Shown: one piece after another, positions 6,755-15,976 of the stretch | Layout: each line of letters opens with the position of its first letter | How positions within the stretch are numbered: the stretch's first letter is position 1 | Assembly: GCA_008704415.1 (NCBI GenBank) | Contig: VXIS01000510.1 | Span: forward strand, 1 to 23,334 | Length of the DNA stretch: 23,334 bases | Source: Sphaerosporella brunnea | Lineage: Eukaryota > Ascomycota > Pezizomycetes > Pezizales > Pyronemataceae | Reading direction: 5' to 3' | Notes under the pieces: model-generated | Told to the model about the DNA's origin: nothing | Seen by the model: only the letters and a program-made list of their open reading frames with translations | Databases searched by the model: none | Translations under genes and position numbers: made by a program

Positions 6755-8800
6755 CTACAAAGCCCAGATATCCAGATCTGAGTCTTCTCCTTCAGGGATC
6801 TCCAGGATCCTTCCCGACGCAGCTGTAGGGGCCTGAGGCTGCGTGCTAGCAACCTTAGCCTTCTTCTCAGATTTCTCATCTGAGTCCTCAGCCTTTCTCT
6901 TCTTCGAGCTAGCCACCTTCTGGGTGACTGGCTCCTTGGTGAAGCATTCGAACCAAGAGTGGTTCTTCTTGCCACACTTCAAGCTGAGCTTTTCCTTAGC
7001 TCGCTGATTGAGGACATCCTTGCTGATGCCCTTAAGCTCGACAGTCTTATCCTTCCAGGTGCTGTCTTTCTTCGGCTTGTCCTTGCTGGACGAAGCCTTG
7101 TCGGAGGGCTTGAAGGCAGGATTGGGCTTTGAGCCTTGTCCTTTCTCCTTCCTATTGCTCTTGCCACCTTGACTGGTGGACTTCTTGTGGCGCCGTTCCC
7201 AATCTTCGAGGACATGACCCATGTCTCGCAGCATGGCCATCTGGGCACTCACATTGTTGGGCTTAGGTTGAACCTTAGCCCAATCCTTGGACAGTTCTTC
7301 GGACAGCCCCTCCTTGAGCTTATCCTTGACCATGTCCCCTACGTAACCAGTGATCCACATCAATCTGGTTACCTCATCCAGGAAGGCATCAATGCCGGCC
7401 GTCTGCCGCAACTTCTGCCATTCCTGTACTGCCTTGTCACGATTGACACGGCCGCCGAACGAGGCCCTAAGGCTAGCCTCAAATCTCTCCCAGGTCGCGA
7501 AGCTGGGATCATTGATCCAGAATCGTCGGACACGGATCGACTCCTTTCAATCTATGTTGATTTTGTAGGTGGCAAACCAATCGTACGCCGCCTCTTCCAT
7601 CAACAATCCGGCCAAGAGGATCTTGGTGAGGTCATCTGGGTAGGACCTCGGATTGAGCCTGAAGTATGAATCCAGGCTCGATAGGAACCGGTTAAGGTCT
7701 CGTTCCTTGCCCTTGAAGGGCTTTGGTTTGGGCACCTTAATCGACCTTGGCTGTTGCTCAGCCTCTATGTGGGGCCTTGGATTGGCCCCAGGCTCCTTGA
7801 TGATTTGGCGACGGTGCCACTTCTTCCAGCGTACGGGCTGTCGCTGGTGATCTGGTTCGGGGTCGAAATCGTCGTCATCATCGTCATTAGAATCTCCTGG
7901 TGGAGGTGGTCCTCCACTGATTCCTCCTCTTCTACCTCCAGAGCCACCAGCGCCTCCTGCACCAGCCGGCTCCGGGCTCTCAATTCTCCTTCCCGGACTT
8001 TCCATGCCCCCAGACTGACTATCTCCTCCTTCCACCCCTCCTGATCTTCCCAACCCTTGTGTTCCACCTGGCCGGACAGCAGCTCCTCTCATCATGTACT
8101 GTTGAGGAGTCCCGGGTGCTGAGGGTATTGGCGTCTGGTGGATTACCGGTCGCTTGCTTCGCTTAGCAACACCCTTTTTCGCTTTCGGCTTTGTAAGCCA
8201 ATCTGGGTCCGATAGCGGAGTTGTCCGCGATGGAAGTTTGCGGACGATCCTGAGGGGTACGTGCGAGGCTTGCAACGATTGAGGTGGGATGGGGGGAACG
8301 GAGGCAGCTTCTCGGTATTCGGCCTGCGTCTAGTGACTCTTGGCCGCTTCTTCCTCTAGGAGACCGCTGAGGTCCCAGAGGGCGGCTGGGGTTGGCTCCC
8401 AATCCATCTGATCAGCCTGTAAGTCGTCTTGCTCGGCTAAACGACTGAGCTCTTGGTACATGAGCTGGACATGTTGCTGCATCTCAGCAATTGCCATCTC
8501 ATGAAGCCTACGAGTAGCCTCTTGCTGCTCGACTATTCGTGCGAGCACAGTGTGCACTCCACGGACCTGATCCTTGACTAACTCAAAGACCAACTCTTGG
8601 ATCTGCTGAAACAGCTGATCCATGTTTGCCGCGGAATCAATAGACTCCGTGACATCTTTCGCTGCAACCCCCAAGATGAGTGAAGCGACTTCTCTGGGGT
8701 TTCTAACTATGGGGCGATGGCTGTTGGCCTCAGGATACTGCTGGGGGTTCCCCTCAAGGAGCGGAACTTGGGGGGCGGGCTCGATGGTGATAGAGGCCAT
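6755..8800 (-). pseudogene. gag polyprotein of the Gypsy-like element, two in-frame stops
   Basis: One reading frame of 682 codons starts at an ATG 48 nt downstream of the primer-binding site. It is interrupted by TAG at 8332-8330 and TGA at 7549-7547. The N-terminal third is coiled-coil-like and Gln-rich (QQIQELVFELVKDQ). A Gly/Pro-rich linker with an Asp run (DDDDDDFDPEP) follows, then a retrotransposon-gag capsid core (FKGKERDLNRFLSSLDSYF ... WERFEASLRASFGG). Near the end lies a zinc knuckle in which the first Cys is Ser: S-LK-C-GKKN-H-SWFE-C. The tail is Lys/Ser-rich. Each stop can be explained by one C-to-T change (CAG to TAG, CGA to TGA). Confidence 0.75.
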
Positions 8801-8847
8801 GATTGAGTGTCCAAGCGAGAAGTATTCTTAAAATTCTGATGTAACAA

Positions 8848-8861
8848 GGCTCTGTCTACCA
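8848..8861 (-). other. Primer-binding site of the Gypsy-like element
   Basis: Three bases after the LTR end, the minus strand reads TGGTAGACAGAGCC. A TGG start is expected for pairing with a tRNA 3' CCA end. The tRNA partner was not determined. The position is what sets the LTR boundary. Confidence 0.6.
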
Positions 8862-8864
8862 GAG

Positions 8865-9652
8865 TGTCGTGGAATTGAACTCAGGACCTTAAGAAACTAA
8901 ATCCTAAACAATAGAATTTTAAGTGCTATCTTGTCGGGTGGACACTAATGGTTCTTGTTGCTGAAGATAAAGGGGTTCTCTCGGCGGAAGCAATCCTACT
9001 TATAGTAGAACGCCGCTCCAGAGACTACCGTCTCCCTGAGTAATACTCAGCCTATACTCCTTGCTGGCTTTCCGTCAGTCTCTACGACTGCAGGCGTCAA
9101 GGCGCGCACAGAGATCGCCCCACGTTCCTATGACTCACTCTTTTGATTTCAAATCCTAAGTCATACACATGGGTTGCACCCGGATACCCCGCTCCGTAAG
9201 CGTTGTATTTTCGTGTTGCATGAAGATGCTCAGCCCCATTGGCTCCATCTCACGATCATCTGCGTTGCATGCCTTACGCAACAACCACACTTGCTATGGA
9301 GGTTCTAGGCCGAGTGATTCTTCCCTTTTTCGGCTCTACGCCTTCCGGTTGATCACTCCTGACCCCTTCGATCGTCATGCTAGTTCCTGGAACAGGCAGG
9401 TCAACGAAGATATCTCGGGAGAGCTCTAACAATAGCCTATACTATTGTCATCTCCGGACCGGGTTCTCTTCTCAGGTAGCGTCCCACCTGAGGCACCCGA
9501 TCTCCGAGTTCTTCCATAGCGTCACTCAAGCTAGCTACTATGATCCGGAGCCACTCGGCTATCACGTGCCCTCAAGGCGATCACTATCTAGACTCTATTC
9601 TATTCCCTAGCTGACTACTTAGAGTACAGGTCACGTGACCATACCCGTGACA
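8865..9652 (-). repeat. 5' LTR of the Gypsy-like element (788 bp)
   Basis: The minus-strand sequence begins TGTCACGGG at 9652 and ends ...CCACGACA at 8865, giving TG...CA termini, followed by the primer-binding site. A TATA-like ctactataagt (9007-8997) lies about 140 bp from the 3' end, as expected for the U3/R boundary. There is no second LTR in the window to confirm the outer boundary. Small + strand open frames in it are not genes. Confidence 0.65.
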
Positions 9653-9898
9653 CAACCCCAATGACCTCTAGTATCTATTTCTCTTCATGATTCTTTTTGA
9701 TTATACACAGTTGCCAAAACTAAGCTCTTAAATTGTAGCAGACTACGACTCCATTGTTCATTCTTCTTCCAAAAGTGCCAACAGCCTCACCTAACACTCA
9801 ATCAACGTTTTGGATTTCATGGTGATTGCAAATTGTCTCATTGCCTCAGTAACGTCCATCATAACCTGGCTTCTATTATGATATCTTTCTCCTAACAG
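9653..9898. other. Gap between LTR and decayed gene, nothing recognised
   Basis: About 245 bp of AT-leaning sequence. It ends ctcctaacag at 9898, which could be a splice acceptor for the following frame. No promoter, RNA gene or repeat stands out. Confidence 0.5.
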
Positions 9899-11043
9899 TT
9901 TGATGTCTTACTAGGATCAGAAATCCAGCGTCAACTATATTCACTGTTGGGCATGTTCAATACACCCTTTACAGAGTTTCCAGATGTGGTTCAAAAACAA
10001 GCTGTTGCTCAAGCTTGGCGTTTTTGTCAAGAAAAGGGATTTAAGTGGGATATTAAACTGGCTGGTGAATGGCTAATGTCTATTTGTAACAACAACGGAA
10101 AGAATAAACGGCGACCTGAAAATAAAGCGAAGCAATAAGCTTCTATTCCGGTTAAACGGGGTCGACGACCCAAATCTAAGGGTGTTAAAAAACCCATCGG
10201 TACAGCGAAAACACCCTTTGCAATAATTTCACTCTATTAGCTCTTTCACTGATGCAATTTTATCTTTGGATAGTTACTGCACACTTATCCAGTGCTTCCC
10301 AACAGTCCCGGTCTCCAAATCCACGGTCATCATCTTCACTATCACCACCACCACCATCCCTGCAATCATCGTCAATATCTCATCATCAGCTTGCCAACCT
10401 AGCTCAGCCCATGCTTGACGATTCATGTTTGACGTTCGAGTTGAACGGGATATCTATTCAGGTACCGTTTGACGTTCCCTATCAGACTTTTCTCAAATGT
10501 AGCAAGGATGTATTCCATGGGTTGGATTTCACTATCTGGTATACCAAGCGACCATATGGACAAATGATGATTTCAGACGACGCCGACTTTGGAAGGTTTT
10601 TAAAGGCTGTACACGAAGATTTCGTGGTACGACGGGATAGTAAAGTTGTGATAGCACTGCTCAGTCAGGCTGAGGCGTTTAAATCTCCAGAACCTGAACC
10701 ACCTGAGGTTAACACTATGGCATCTGACATACCAAACGATGTTGTCTTACAGCAACACCATCAAGCATCTCCTTCACCTTCATCACCTGTCAAACGTAAA
10801 CGAAGATGACCACTGGAAACCACCAAATCAGCAACAAATGCAAACTCTGCATCTGGGTCTATGGTACCGTCAAGGTCTAATGGCAGGCGACACGTTCAAA
10901 AACTGCTGCAAAATCACAAATTGCAAAACCAACTGTTGATGCTTACAAACAATCAACACTCCAGGCATTTGCTGTGCGGAAGGCTTCACAGAAACGACGG
11001 CAGGCTGCTGCTACTGGTCGTACTGGACTTATTGCTAGGTAAA
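9899..11043 (+). pseudogene. Decayed gene with PB1-like and AT-hook-like segments, function unknown
   Basis: Three protein-like pieces lie in order. From 9899 a frame reads FDVLLGSEIQRQLYSLLG ... GEWLMSIC and reaches TAA at 10136-10138. The same frame then continues with a basic KRGRRPKSKG stretch (AT-hook-like) to 10240. A second frame (10252-10809) has a Ser/Pro-rich start and then ~90 residues patterned like a PB1 domain: a beta-rich FELNGISIQVPF start, then ISDDADFGRFLKAV. It ends in KRKRR plus TGA, and the frame stays open beyond it. After a shift near 10890 a third basic, Gln/Ala-rich piece runs to a gtaaag donor-like site at 11040. The TAA and TGA could come from CAA and CGA. It may be an old transposon gene or a host gene; I do not recognise the family. 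Confidence 0.4.
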
Positions 11044-11222
11044 GGTATTAACATACCACACTTGCCCATTGGAGTAGTTCTTGCTGTATGCTTACATATA
11101 TTACATAGTCTGCAGATGGTATAGACTTGTGTTATGCCGTCATTACTAGGGCAGGGATTTTATTGGGGCATCTCTTGTGGTGATTGTTCTTTTGCCTTTC
11201 TTCATTCTTTTAAAGGTTGTGG

Positions 11223-11238
11223 TTTTTTTTTTTTTTTT
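11223..11238 (+). repeat. T16 homopolymer
   Basis: Run of 16 T in the debris region after the decayed gene. Its meaning is unclear. The sequence between it and the A20 run at 11739 has no gene I can support. Confidence 0.7.
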
Positions 11239-11320
11239 CACTTATTAGAGGTGCCGGTACTTGGGCTTCTAAGAGCTGTGTGGATATTGTACGTAGCTTG
11301 GAAATCACAGGATACAGTTA

Positions 11321-11569
11321 TTTACACCTTTTCTGGCCCACACCACACTTTTGAAACAGCGCACTTTTCACCTTTTTGGGGTCTAGATGAATGGATACTT
11401 TGCACTTTAAATAGGGTGTTTTTTACACCTTTTTGACTGGTGTACGCAACACCTTCTGGGTGCCACATTTAGGTGTAAACCACACCAAAAATCGTGTGTA
11501 TTTTACACCTTTCCCGCTATGAAGCTGGAAGCGCATCTTACAACTTTCCCACAAGGTGTCATTTACACC
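11321..11569. promoter_or_regulatory. Cluster of TTTACACC motifs
   Basis: The 8-mer TTTACACC occurs on the + strand at 11321, 11422, 11502 and 11562, and as GGTGTAAA at 11472. Near-copies (ttttcacc at 11365) lie between. Five exact copies in 250 bp are far more than chance. No convincing gene follows, so it may be a relic of a transposon's subterminal repeats or of a promoter. Confidence 0.4.
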
Positions 11570-11738
11570 GGCCCATCGAACCATAGTGTTATTGTGTTTG
11601 TGTTGTGTGGGTATTCTGAACCATGTGGGGAGATTAAAACACAACTCGCTTTTGGCGGGCAGTGTAGACTTTTGCTCGATCAAAATAATGCTCAAAGTGT
11701 AGAAAACCTCTCTGTGTAGTCCAAATTGAATGCAGTTG

Positions 11739-11758
11739 AAAAAAAAAAAAAAAAAAAA
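11739..11758 (+). repeat. A20 homopolymer
   Basis: Twenty A in a row. It could be the tail of a retroposed sequence, but no target-site duplication or LINE/SINE body was found beside it. The stretch from 11759 to 11976 shows nothing recognisable. Confidence 0.7.
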
Positions 11759-11976
11759 TGGCCAGTCCGTTTTGAGTCTTTGCTGTCGCCTTGCTATCAC
11801 CCAAACTCTGTAATAGGTCGAGGTGGGAATTTTTGTGGGCTTGAAACATGTATTCAACTGAAGAGAAAGTATGAGTACTTGTACATAGAATTTTCACCCG
11901 GCCGTGATACAGCGACAGGTATGGCTAAATAGTATTCAGCCACCAATGGACACTGACCAATGCGCAAGCTGGAATT

Positions 11977-12195
11977 TGTTGGAAAACCGGCTTCCTAGGC
12001 AGGACGAGTGAGGAGGAAAGTACGAATGAGATGGTGTGACTAGGGTTTGGATATCGCCGGGTGATATCCAGTGAAGCTGTAAGATGCATATAAGACGCAG
12101 CTAGATTAGCCTGTAAATAGTAATACAATTGCTTTTCCCACCACCATCCCTCCACTTCGGCTAAGCCTCAATCTCTACGCGTCCACACTTCAACA
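11977..12195 (+). repeat. LTR-like segment (219 bp), possible solo LTR
   Basis: Begins TGTTGGA and ends TTCAACA, the short inverted termini typical of Copia-type LTRs. It contains a TATA-like gcatataag near 12088 and a gtaaatagtaatacaat stretch after it. The flanking 5-mers (gaatt, atgcc) do not match, so no target duplication supports it. The 3' end overlaps by 3 bp the start of the next inverted-repeat element. It may be chance. Confidence 0.3.
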
Positions 12196-12924
12196 ATGCC
12201 AGTGAAAACCTACCCGAGTTTTACAATGTCAGCGACCGGTTTATCATGCCACAAAAAAATATATCGCGGTCAAAACAAAGAGAGAAAGCGGTTACAAGAA
12301 AGAGATAACAGCGCTTTTTTTTTTTTTTTTTTCTTCCAGCCCGGAGGTAGAGCACGACAATTACGAACATTGTGACTCCTCTAGCTCTCTACAGCGACTG
12401 AATGAAGTGTATTTAGATGCACCCCTTGGATTGAGTCTAGAGTGCACAGGCAGGAAGACACCCAAACTGCTGCGCCTGCTGCTTCATAGTTGATGGTGAC
12501 TTGGTAGTGAAGGGAAACGGTGTCGATAATCTGGTGAGACGTCGTTTCCTCCCACAACGACTCGGTCACGATCTTCCCCCGATTCCTCATCCCGAACTGC
12601 ATACACCCGGAAGGGACAATCATTGTGAGCACACACAATGATTTTTCGAGTGAGGTCTTACTTTTTAACACTGTAGGTATCCGGGTTGTTGACCCAGCGT
12701 ATACATTACCCGGTTGAAAGCATCGAAGTCATGAAATTCTTGTCCTTCGTACACAGGCAACAGACAGCGAGGATGATGGGTGGGGGCGGCGGCTGGGGCG
12801 ATGCTGATAATGGGCAGAGATGGCAAGACGGCGAGTTTTTTATTCTTCACAGGTGTTTTTTCTTGTGGCATGGTAAACCGGTCGCTGCCATTGTAAAACT
12901 CGGGTAGGTTTTCGCTGGCATTGT
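12193..12924. mobile_element. 732-bp element with 62-bp terminal inverted repeats, possibly Mutator-like
   Basis: 12193-12254 and the reverse complement of 12863-12924 match at 59 of 62 positions (start acaatgccag, end catgccacaa). Each TIR contains two related copies of acaatgNcag, at its positions 1 and 31. Inside is a decayed zinc-finger-like coding fragment on the minus strand, starting within the right TIR, and a T20 run (12313-12332). No flanking duplication was found. The long TIRs plus the internal fragment suggest a deletion derivative of a Mutator-like element. Confidence 0.6.
12484..12871 (-). pseudogene. Fragment resembling the N-terminal zinc finger of MULE transposases
   Basis: An ATG inside the right TIR (12871) opens a 68-codon frame with EGQEFHDFDAFNRVMYTLG. 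After a one-base shift and a TAA, the next frame (12657-12484) reads KIIVCAHNDCPFRVYAVRDE. An acidic FxSFDAFxxx start, a C-x4-C pair and CPFRV are the pattern of the FAR1/MULE-type N-terminal domain. The second half of the finger and the catalytic domain are missing. The resemblance is from memory, not an alignment. Confidence 0.4.
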
Positions 12925-13385
12925 AGACCTTTGCTCAAAATAAAAAGCAAGAGGGTGTAGGAGAAAATGAGCTTGGACACCGTTGTGGAAGGCTACTAAG
13001 CATATAAAGTCACTCGCATCACATGTTGGTCGCTAGTAACCCCTTTATGTTTTTCCACACCATGTACTCGGGTGTAGCTATAAGTCGGGGAGCACCCGAA
13101 CAAACAGCAACTGGCAACGCCACTACGATTGCTGCTAGAACTTTGTGAAGCTGGGGGTGGCATCGTAGGCCTCCCTAGAGCCTTTTTGAGTGTTTTGAAG
13201 AAAAAATACCGACTTCTTCGTGAACGACAAAGGTCTTGGCATTGTTTGGTTGTATGGAGGAAAGAAGTCGGGTACTCTTTGCATGTGTGTAACGGTACCC
13301 GAATTACCCTCGTACCCTAGTACACCCTTTCGCTTTTTGTTTTTCGCGCCGTGCAGGCTCTTGCTGGCGAATTCATACGGTATAT
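12925..13385. other. Gene-free stretch between two inverted-repeat elements
   Basis: No open frame is convincing, and those present lack family features and splice logic. A TATA-like catataaag occurs at about 13001. Nothing else is recognised. Confidence 0.4.
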
Positions 13386-13902
13386 AGGCGGGTTTTGTAA
13401 CTCGGTGGTGCACCTACCCGAGCGCCAAGCTCACAAAATTCTGATTGGCTGCAGCAACGTCACAAGCATCGAAGCGAAATAAAATAATGATTCCGTGATG
13501 GGAATGCTTTGTTGCACTGTCTGTGAGTCCGGTAGGAGTGCGGCAGAAGGGTGGTTGTGAATATCATTGTGCGGCCATGCGGGCCCATGTAGCGCGGCGG
13601 GAGTGCGCTGTATGGCGGCGTTTCTTCCGCCTCTGATAACACCACCAACTCTGAGCGAAACAGTCAGCCTGTGGTTACGCAGTTATAGGCGAGGCCAAGG
13701 AGGATTCTAATGGCTTAATATTGAAGTTATTTTTCTTCGCTGCTTTTTGCATTGTTGCAGACAATCAGAATGTTGTGAGCTTGGCGCTCGGCCGCGCGAG
13801 TAGGATGATTATTGTTGTTGACACTTTTGTGGAAAGTCCATTTTTTAACACCGTTGCAATTTAGTTCGACAGTGTTGTTGCACCGAGTTACAAAGCCCGC
13901 CT
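13386..13902. mobile_element. 517-bp inverted-repeat element (MITE-like)
   Basis: Two nested inverted pairs are seen. The outer pair is 13386-13407 with 13881-13902 (21 of 22 match, aggcggg...ctcggtg). The inner pair is 13418-13451 with 13758-13791 (32 of 34 match, around gcgccaagctcacaa). The spacer between the pairs is 10 nt on the left and 89 nt on the right, as if ~79 nt had been inserted on the right or lost on the left. No coding sequence is inside. The flanks show at most a TAT, too short to call a target duplication. Confidence 0.5.
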
Positions 13903-14120
13903 TATGCGAGTTAGGAAATCTCCGACCAATAGGCGTGGTGTCATTGATAATTGCGCAATATTCTTTCGATGCAGCTCAAGTTGTAGAAGATGCATCCCCA
14001 CCTTTTAAATATCACGCGTGGCCGCAGTTATTCGAACCCCTCGGTTTTATTTATTCTCAAACTCCTTAACTAAGTACTTCCTACATACCTACCCTTACGC
14101 TTCCTCCTCCATTGCTCACC

Positions 14121-14587
14121 ATGTCATCACAACCATCCACTTGTTGCCGGAAAGATGGAGGCCAGTGCAGTTGTGCTCAGCAGGCAAAATGTTCATGCGG
14201 AGCGCGAAAGGCGCTTGACTGCAACTGCGACAGGTCGGCGAAAGAAAATACTGTGGGCGGTCCGCGATGTTCATGTTGTACGTAATCAGCAAGCCATCCT
14301 CGCTGGAGTTCTGAAGTTCTGTAAACTCATCATGCCCTTCTTGGATATGGCAGCCCGCCGACCTGCTCAAGAATGCACCTGCGAGCGTGCATCCCAAGAA
14401 AACACCGTTTCTGGTGCTACTTGCGAATGCGGAAAACGCCCAGCTGATGCCTGTAAGTACACGAACATACACGGCTAATGATAACACGTGCGCTACAAAG
14501 GCTCATTCATCGTCAACAGGTACTTGCGAAAAAAATTCTGCATACGGGCCACGGGAGGGTGAAATCGATTTCACGACGAAGCGATGA
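14121..14587 (+). CDS. Cys-rich CxC-repeat protein, metallothionein-like (DUF7871-type)
   Basis: Exons 14121-14277, 14354-14452 and 14520-14587 give 107 aa. The introns are 76 nt (gtacgt...gcag) and 67 nt (gtaagt, gctaat branch, cag). The protein has 16 Cys: a CC pair at 8-9 and seven C-x-C pairs at 16, 24, 34, 50, 60, 76 and 86, spaced by repeated CEC/CTC-GxRPA-type units, then an acidic tail ending DFTTKR. This matches from memory a small conserved ascomycete family of unknown role. The CxC spacing suggests cytosolic copper or zinc binding, which is inference. The intron phases restore Cys codons split across the junctions, which strongly supports the model. Confidence 0.8.
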
Positions 14588-15250
14588 AGCCCAGGGCAGT
14601 GCGATTTGGTGCTTATATTGTGATTATGATTGAGTGTTTGTTTCCGTATATTTAGGTATCATCAACTCGCAAAAAGTCAATGAGAGCGAGCTTCCCAAGT
14701 CCTCGAGTGCATAGTGAGTGGACTGGGTGAAAATGGGTATTACTTGTACGAGTAGGATAGGTAGGGTGCCGGAAGCCTTAAAGTTGTACTGTTACCCGGC
14801 CTTATCGCAGCAATTTCCAACCCTTACTTGAGTAACTAACCTAACCCTGCTATCGGTAAAATTGTGGCACACCCGGCATCCCAAACAAAAATGCATTTAA
14901 CCCCTTATATTAAAGCTAGAAAGCTACCAGGTTATGGGCGTTTCCAATGCTTTTTACCGTTGACGAGCAGATCTATTCCGCCAACGCAAGATTCACCCTT
15001 ATTTCAAGGAAAGTATGTATAGATAGGTTCTTCAAATGACTCGTAATCACCATAGAAGTGAGTGGCTTGTTGATTTCTAAGCCAATGTTACCTCATAGCC
15101 GGGTAACAGGTGTTTCATTAATTTGTATAACTGCCGGCACCATAAGTACTAAGTACTTTAGAGATCGGATCAGGCACCCATTTATCCTTCCGACTGCCAG
15201 ATAAACTCATCCTTCTCTTTGACTTGCTTGTCATTCTCTTGTCCACCCCC
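14588..15250. other. Intergenic, with a weak inverted repeat
   Basis: Holds two short inverted pairs: ggtgccgg at 14765-14772 with ccggcacc at 15134-15141, and ctgttacccggc at 14789-14800 with gccgggtaacag at 15098-15109. Together they may be the worn ends of a ~377-bp MITE. No gene or RNA is recognised. Confidence 0.3.
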
Positions 15251-15589
15251 ATGGACAACAATCGCAGCCCTTGTATTTTTCCAGTTGACATGTTAGCTCG
15301 TCCTTGTACTTACTTACATATCAATGGTACACGTCCTGCGTCCAGAGAAGCCCGCTTGCCGAACCTCGGACGGTGCCGGGGATCGTATTGTTGCTCAAAT
15401 ATTGAAGGTGGAGAACTGGCGTATGCAGAGTTTGATGAGAAGAGTACCATAACTCATCTCGATAATTACCACTCTAGATCCCCTTCTCCGGCGGAGAATT
15501 CACGACACAAGCCAAAAAAAGCGTTGACTAAGCCGTTGACAAGCACTGAAAATTGTCGTGAAAACGGACAACGGGATAGACTAGAGTAA
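15251..15589 (+). CDS. Small hypothetical ORF (112 aa), doubtful
   Basis: An uninterrupted frame from the ATG at 15251 gives a hydrophilic protein with scattered Cys and a Lys/Ser/Glu-rich second half. No domain, signal peptide or membrane segment is visible. It lies ~390 bp upstream of AP-2 alpha and could be chance or part of a leader. A further open stretch at 15642-15905 has no ATG-led protein-like content, so I leave it out. Confidence 0.25.
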   Translation: MDNNRSPCIFPVDMLARPCTYLHINGTRPASREARLPNLGRCRGSYCCSNIEGGELAYAEFDEKSTITHLDNYHSRSPSPAENSRHKPKKALTKPLTSTENCRENGQRDRLE

Positions 15590-15976
15590 TTACATAAGCA
15601 CACCTCAGCGGGATGTCGGGATTCTGAAACAGTGACAGCACGTGCTTGGTCGAGCGTATTCTATTCCCCCCCAATCTACAAGTTACCTACCTACACCGTA
15701 CCCTTCAACTGCCATCATCTTCTCCCAAAACTCCGAATCGTTCTCAGTCCAAACTGAGCTCGGAATTCCTAGCACCCCTTGGGCATTGAATTGGCCTCTT
15801 AGTATCTATCTGGCCCCGCATCACCTCAACCACGCAAGTTACCTGCCCCCAAACGCGACACGTTGTGCGCTCAGCAGCACAATAGCTGAAGCTCCCCCGG
15901 TATGATACATCGCTCATAGGGTCGCTTGGCTAGTCGATAACGGCAACTGCACCCAACTTTCCCGTCAACTGTCGCG

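Larger units (their letters stand above)
6036..9652 (-). mobile_element. Truncated Ty3/Gypsy-like LTR retrotransposon (5' LTR, PBS, gag, protease)
   Basis: On the minus strand the order is LTR (9652-8865), primer-binding site (8861-8848), gag (8800-6755) and protease (6750 onward). The frame stops at 6036, where the mariner-type element begins. Reverse transcriptase, RNase H, integrase and the 3' LTR are absent from the window. The gag-protease order and the long LTR fit the Gypsy lineage, but the missing polymerase prevents a firm clade call. At least three in-frame stops show that it is dead. Confidence 0.8.

Noticed and set aside
7136..8044. Plus-strand open frames of 96-177 codons over gag
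   Set aside because: They are shadows of the minus-strand gag frame and have no recognisable content.
8865..8895. gttcaattcc near the LTR end as a tRNA T-arm
   Set aside because: The stem bases do not pair; it is part of the LTR 3' end before the primer-binding site.
11423..11857. 144-codon minus-strand frame through the A20 run
   Set aside because: It owes its length to a poly-Phe run from the homopolymer and has no domain or splice signals.
14020..14050. B-box-like ggttcgaa on the minus strand as a tRNA gene
   Set aside because: The flanking bases do not form a T-stem or acceptor stem.
14765..15141. Short inverted repeats as a definite MITE
   Set aside because: Only two 8-12-bp matches with unequal spacing; too weak to call a mobile element.
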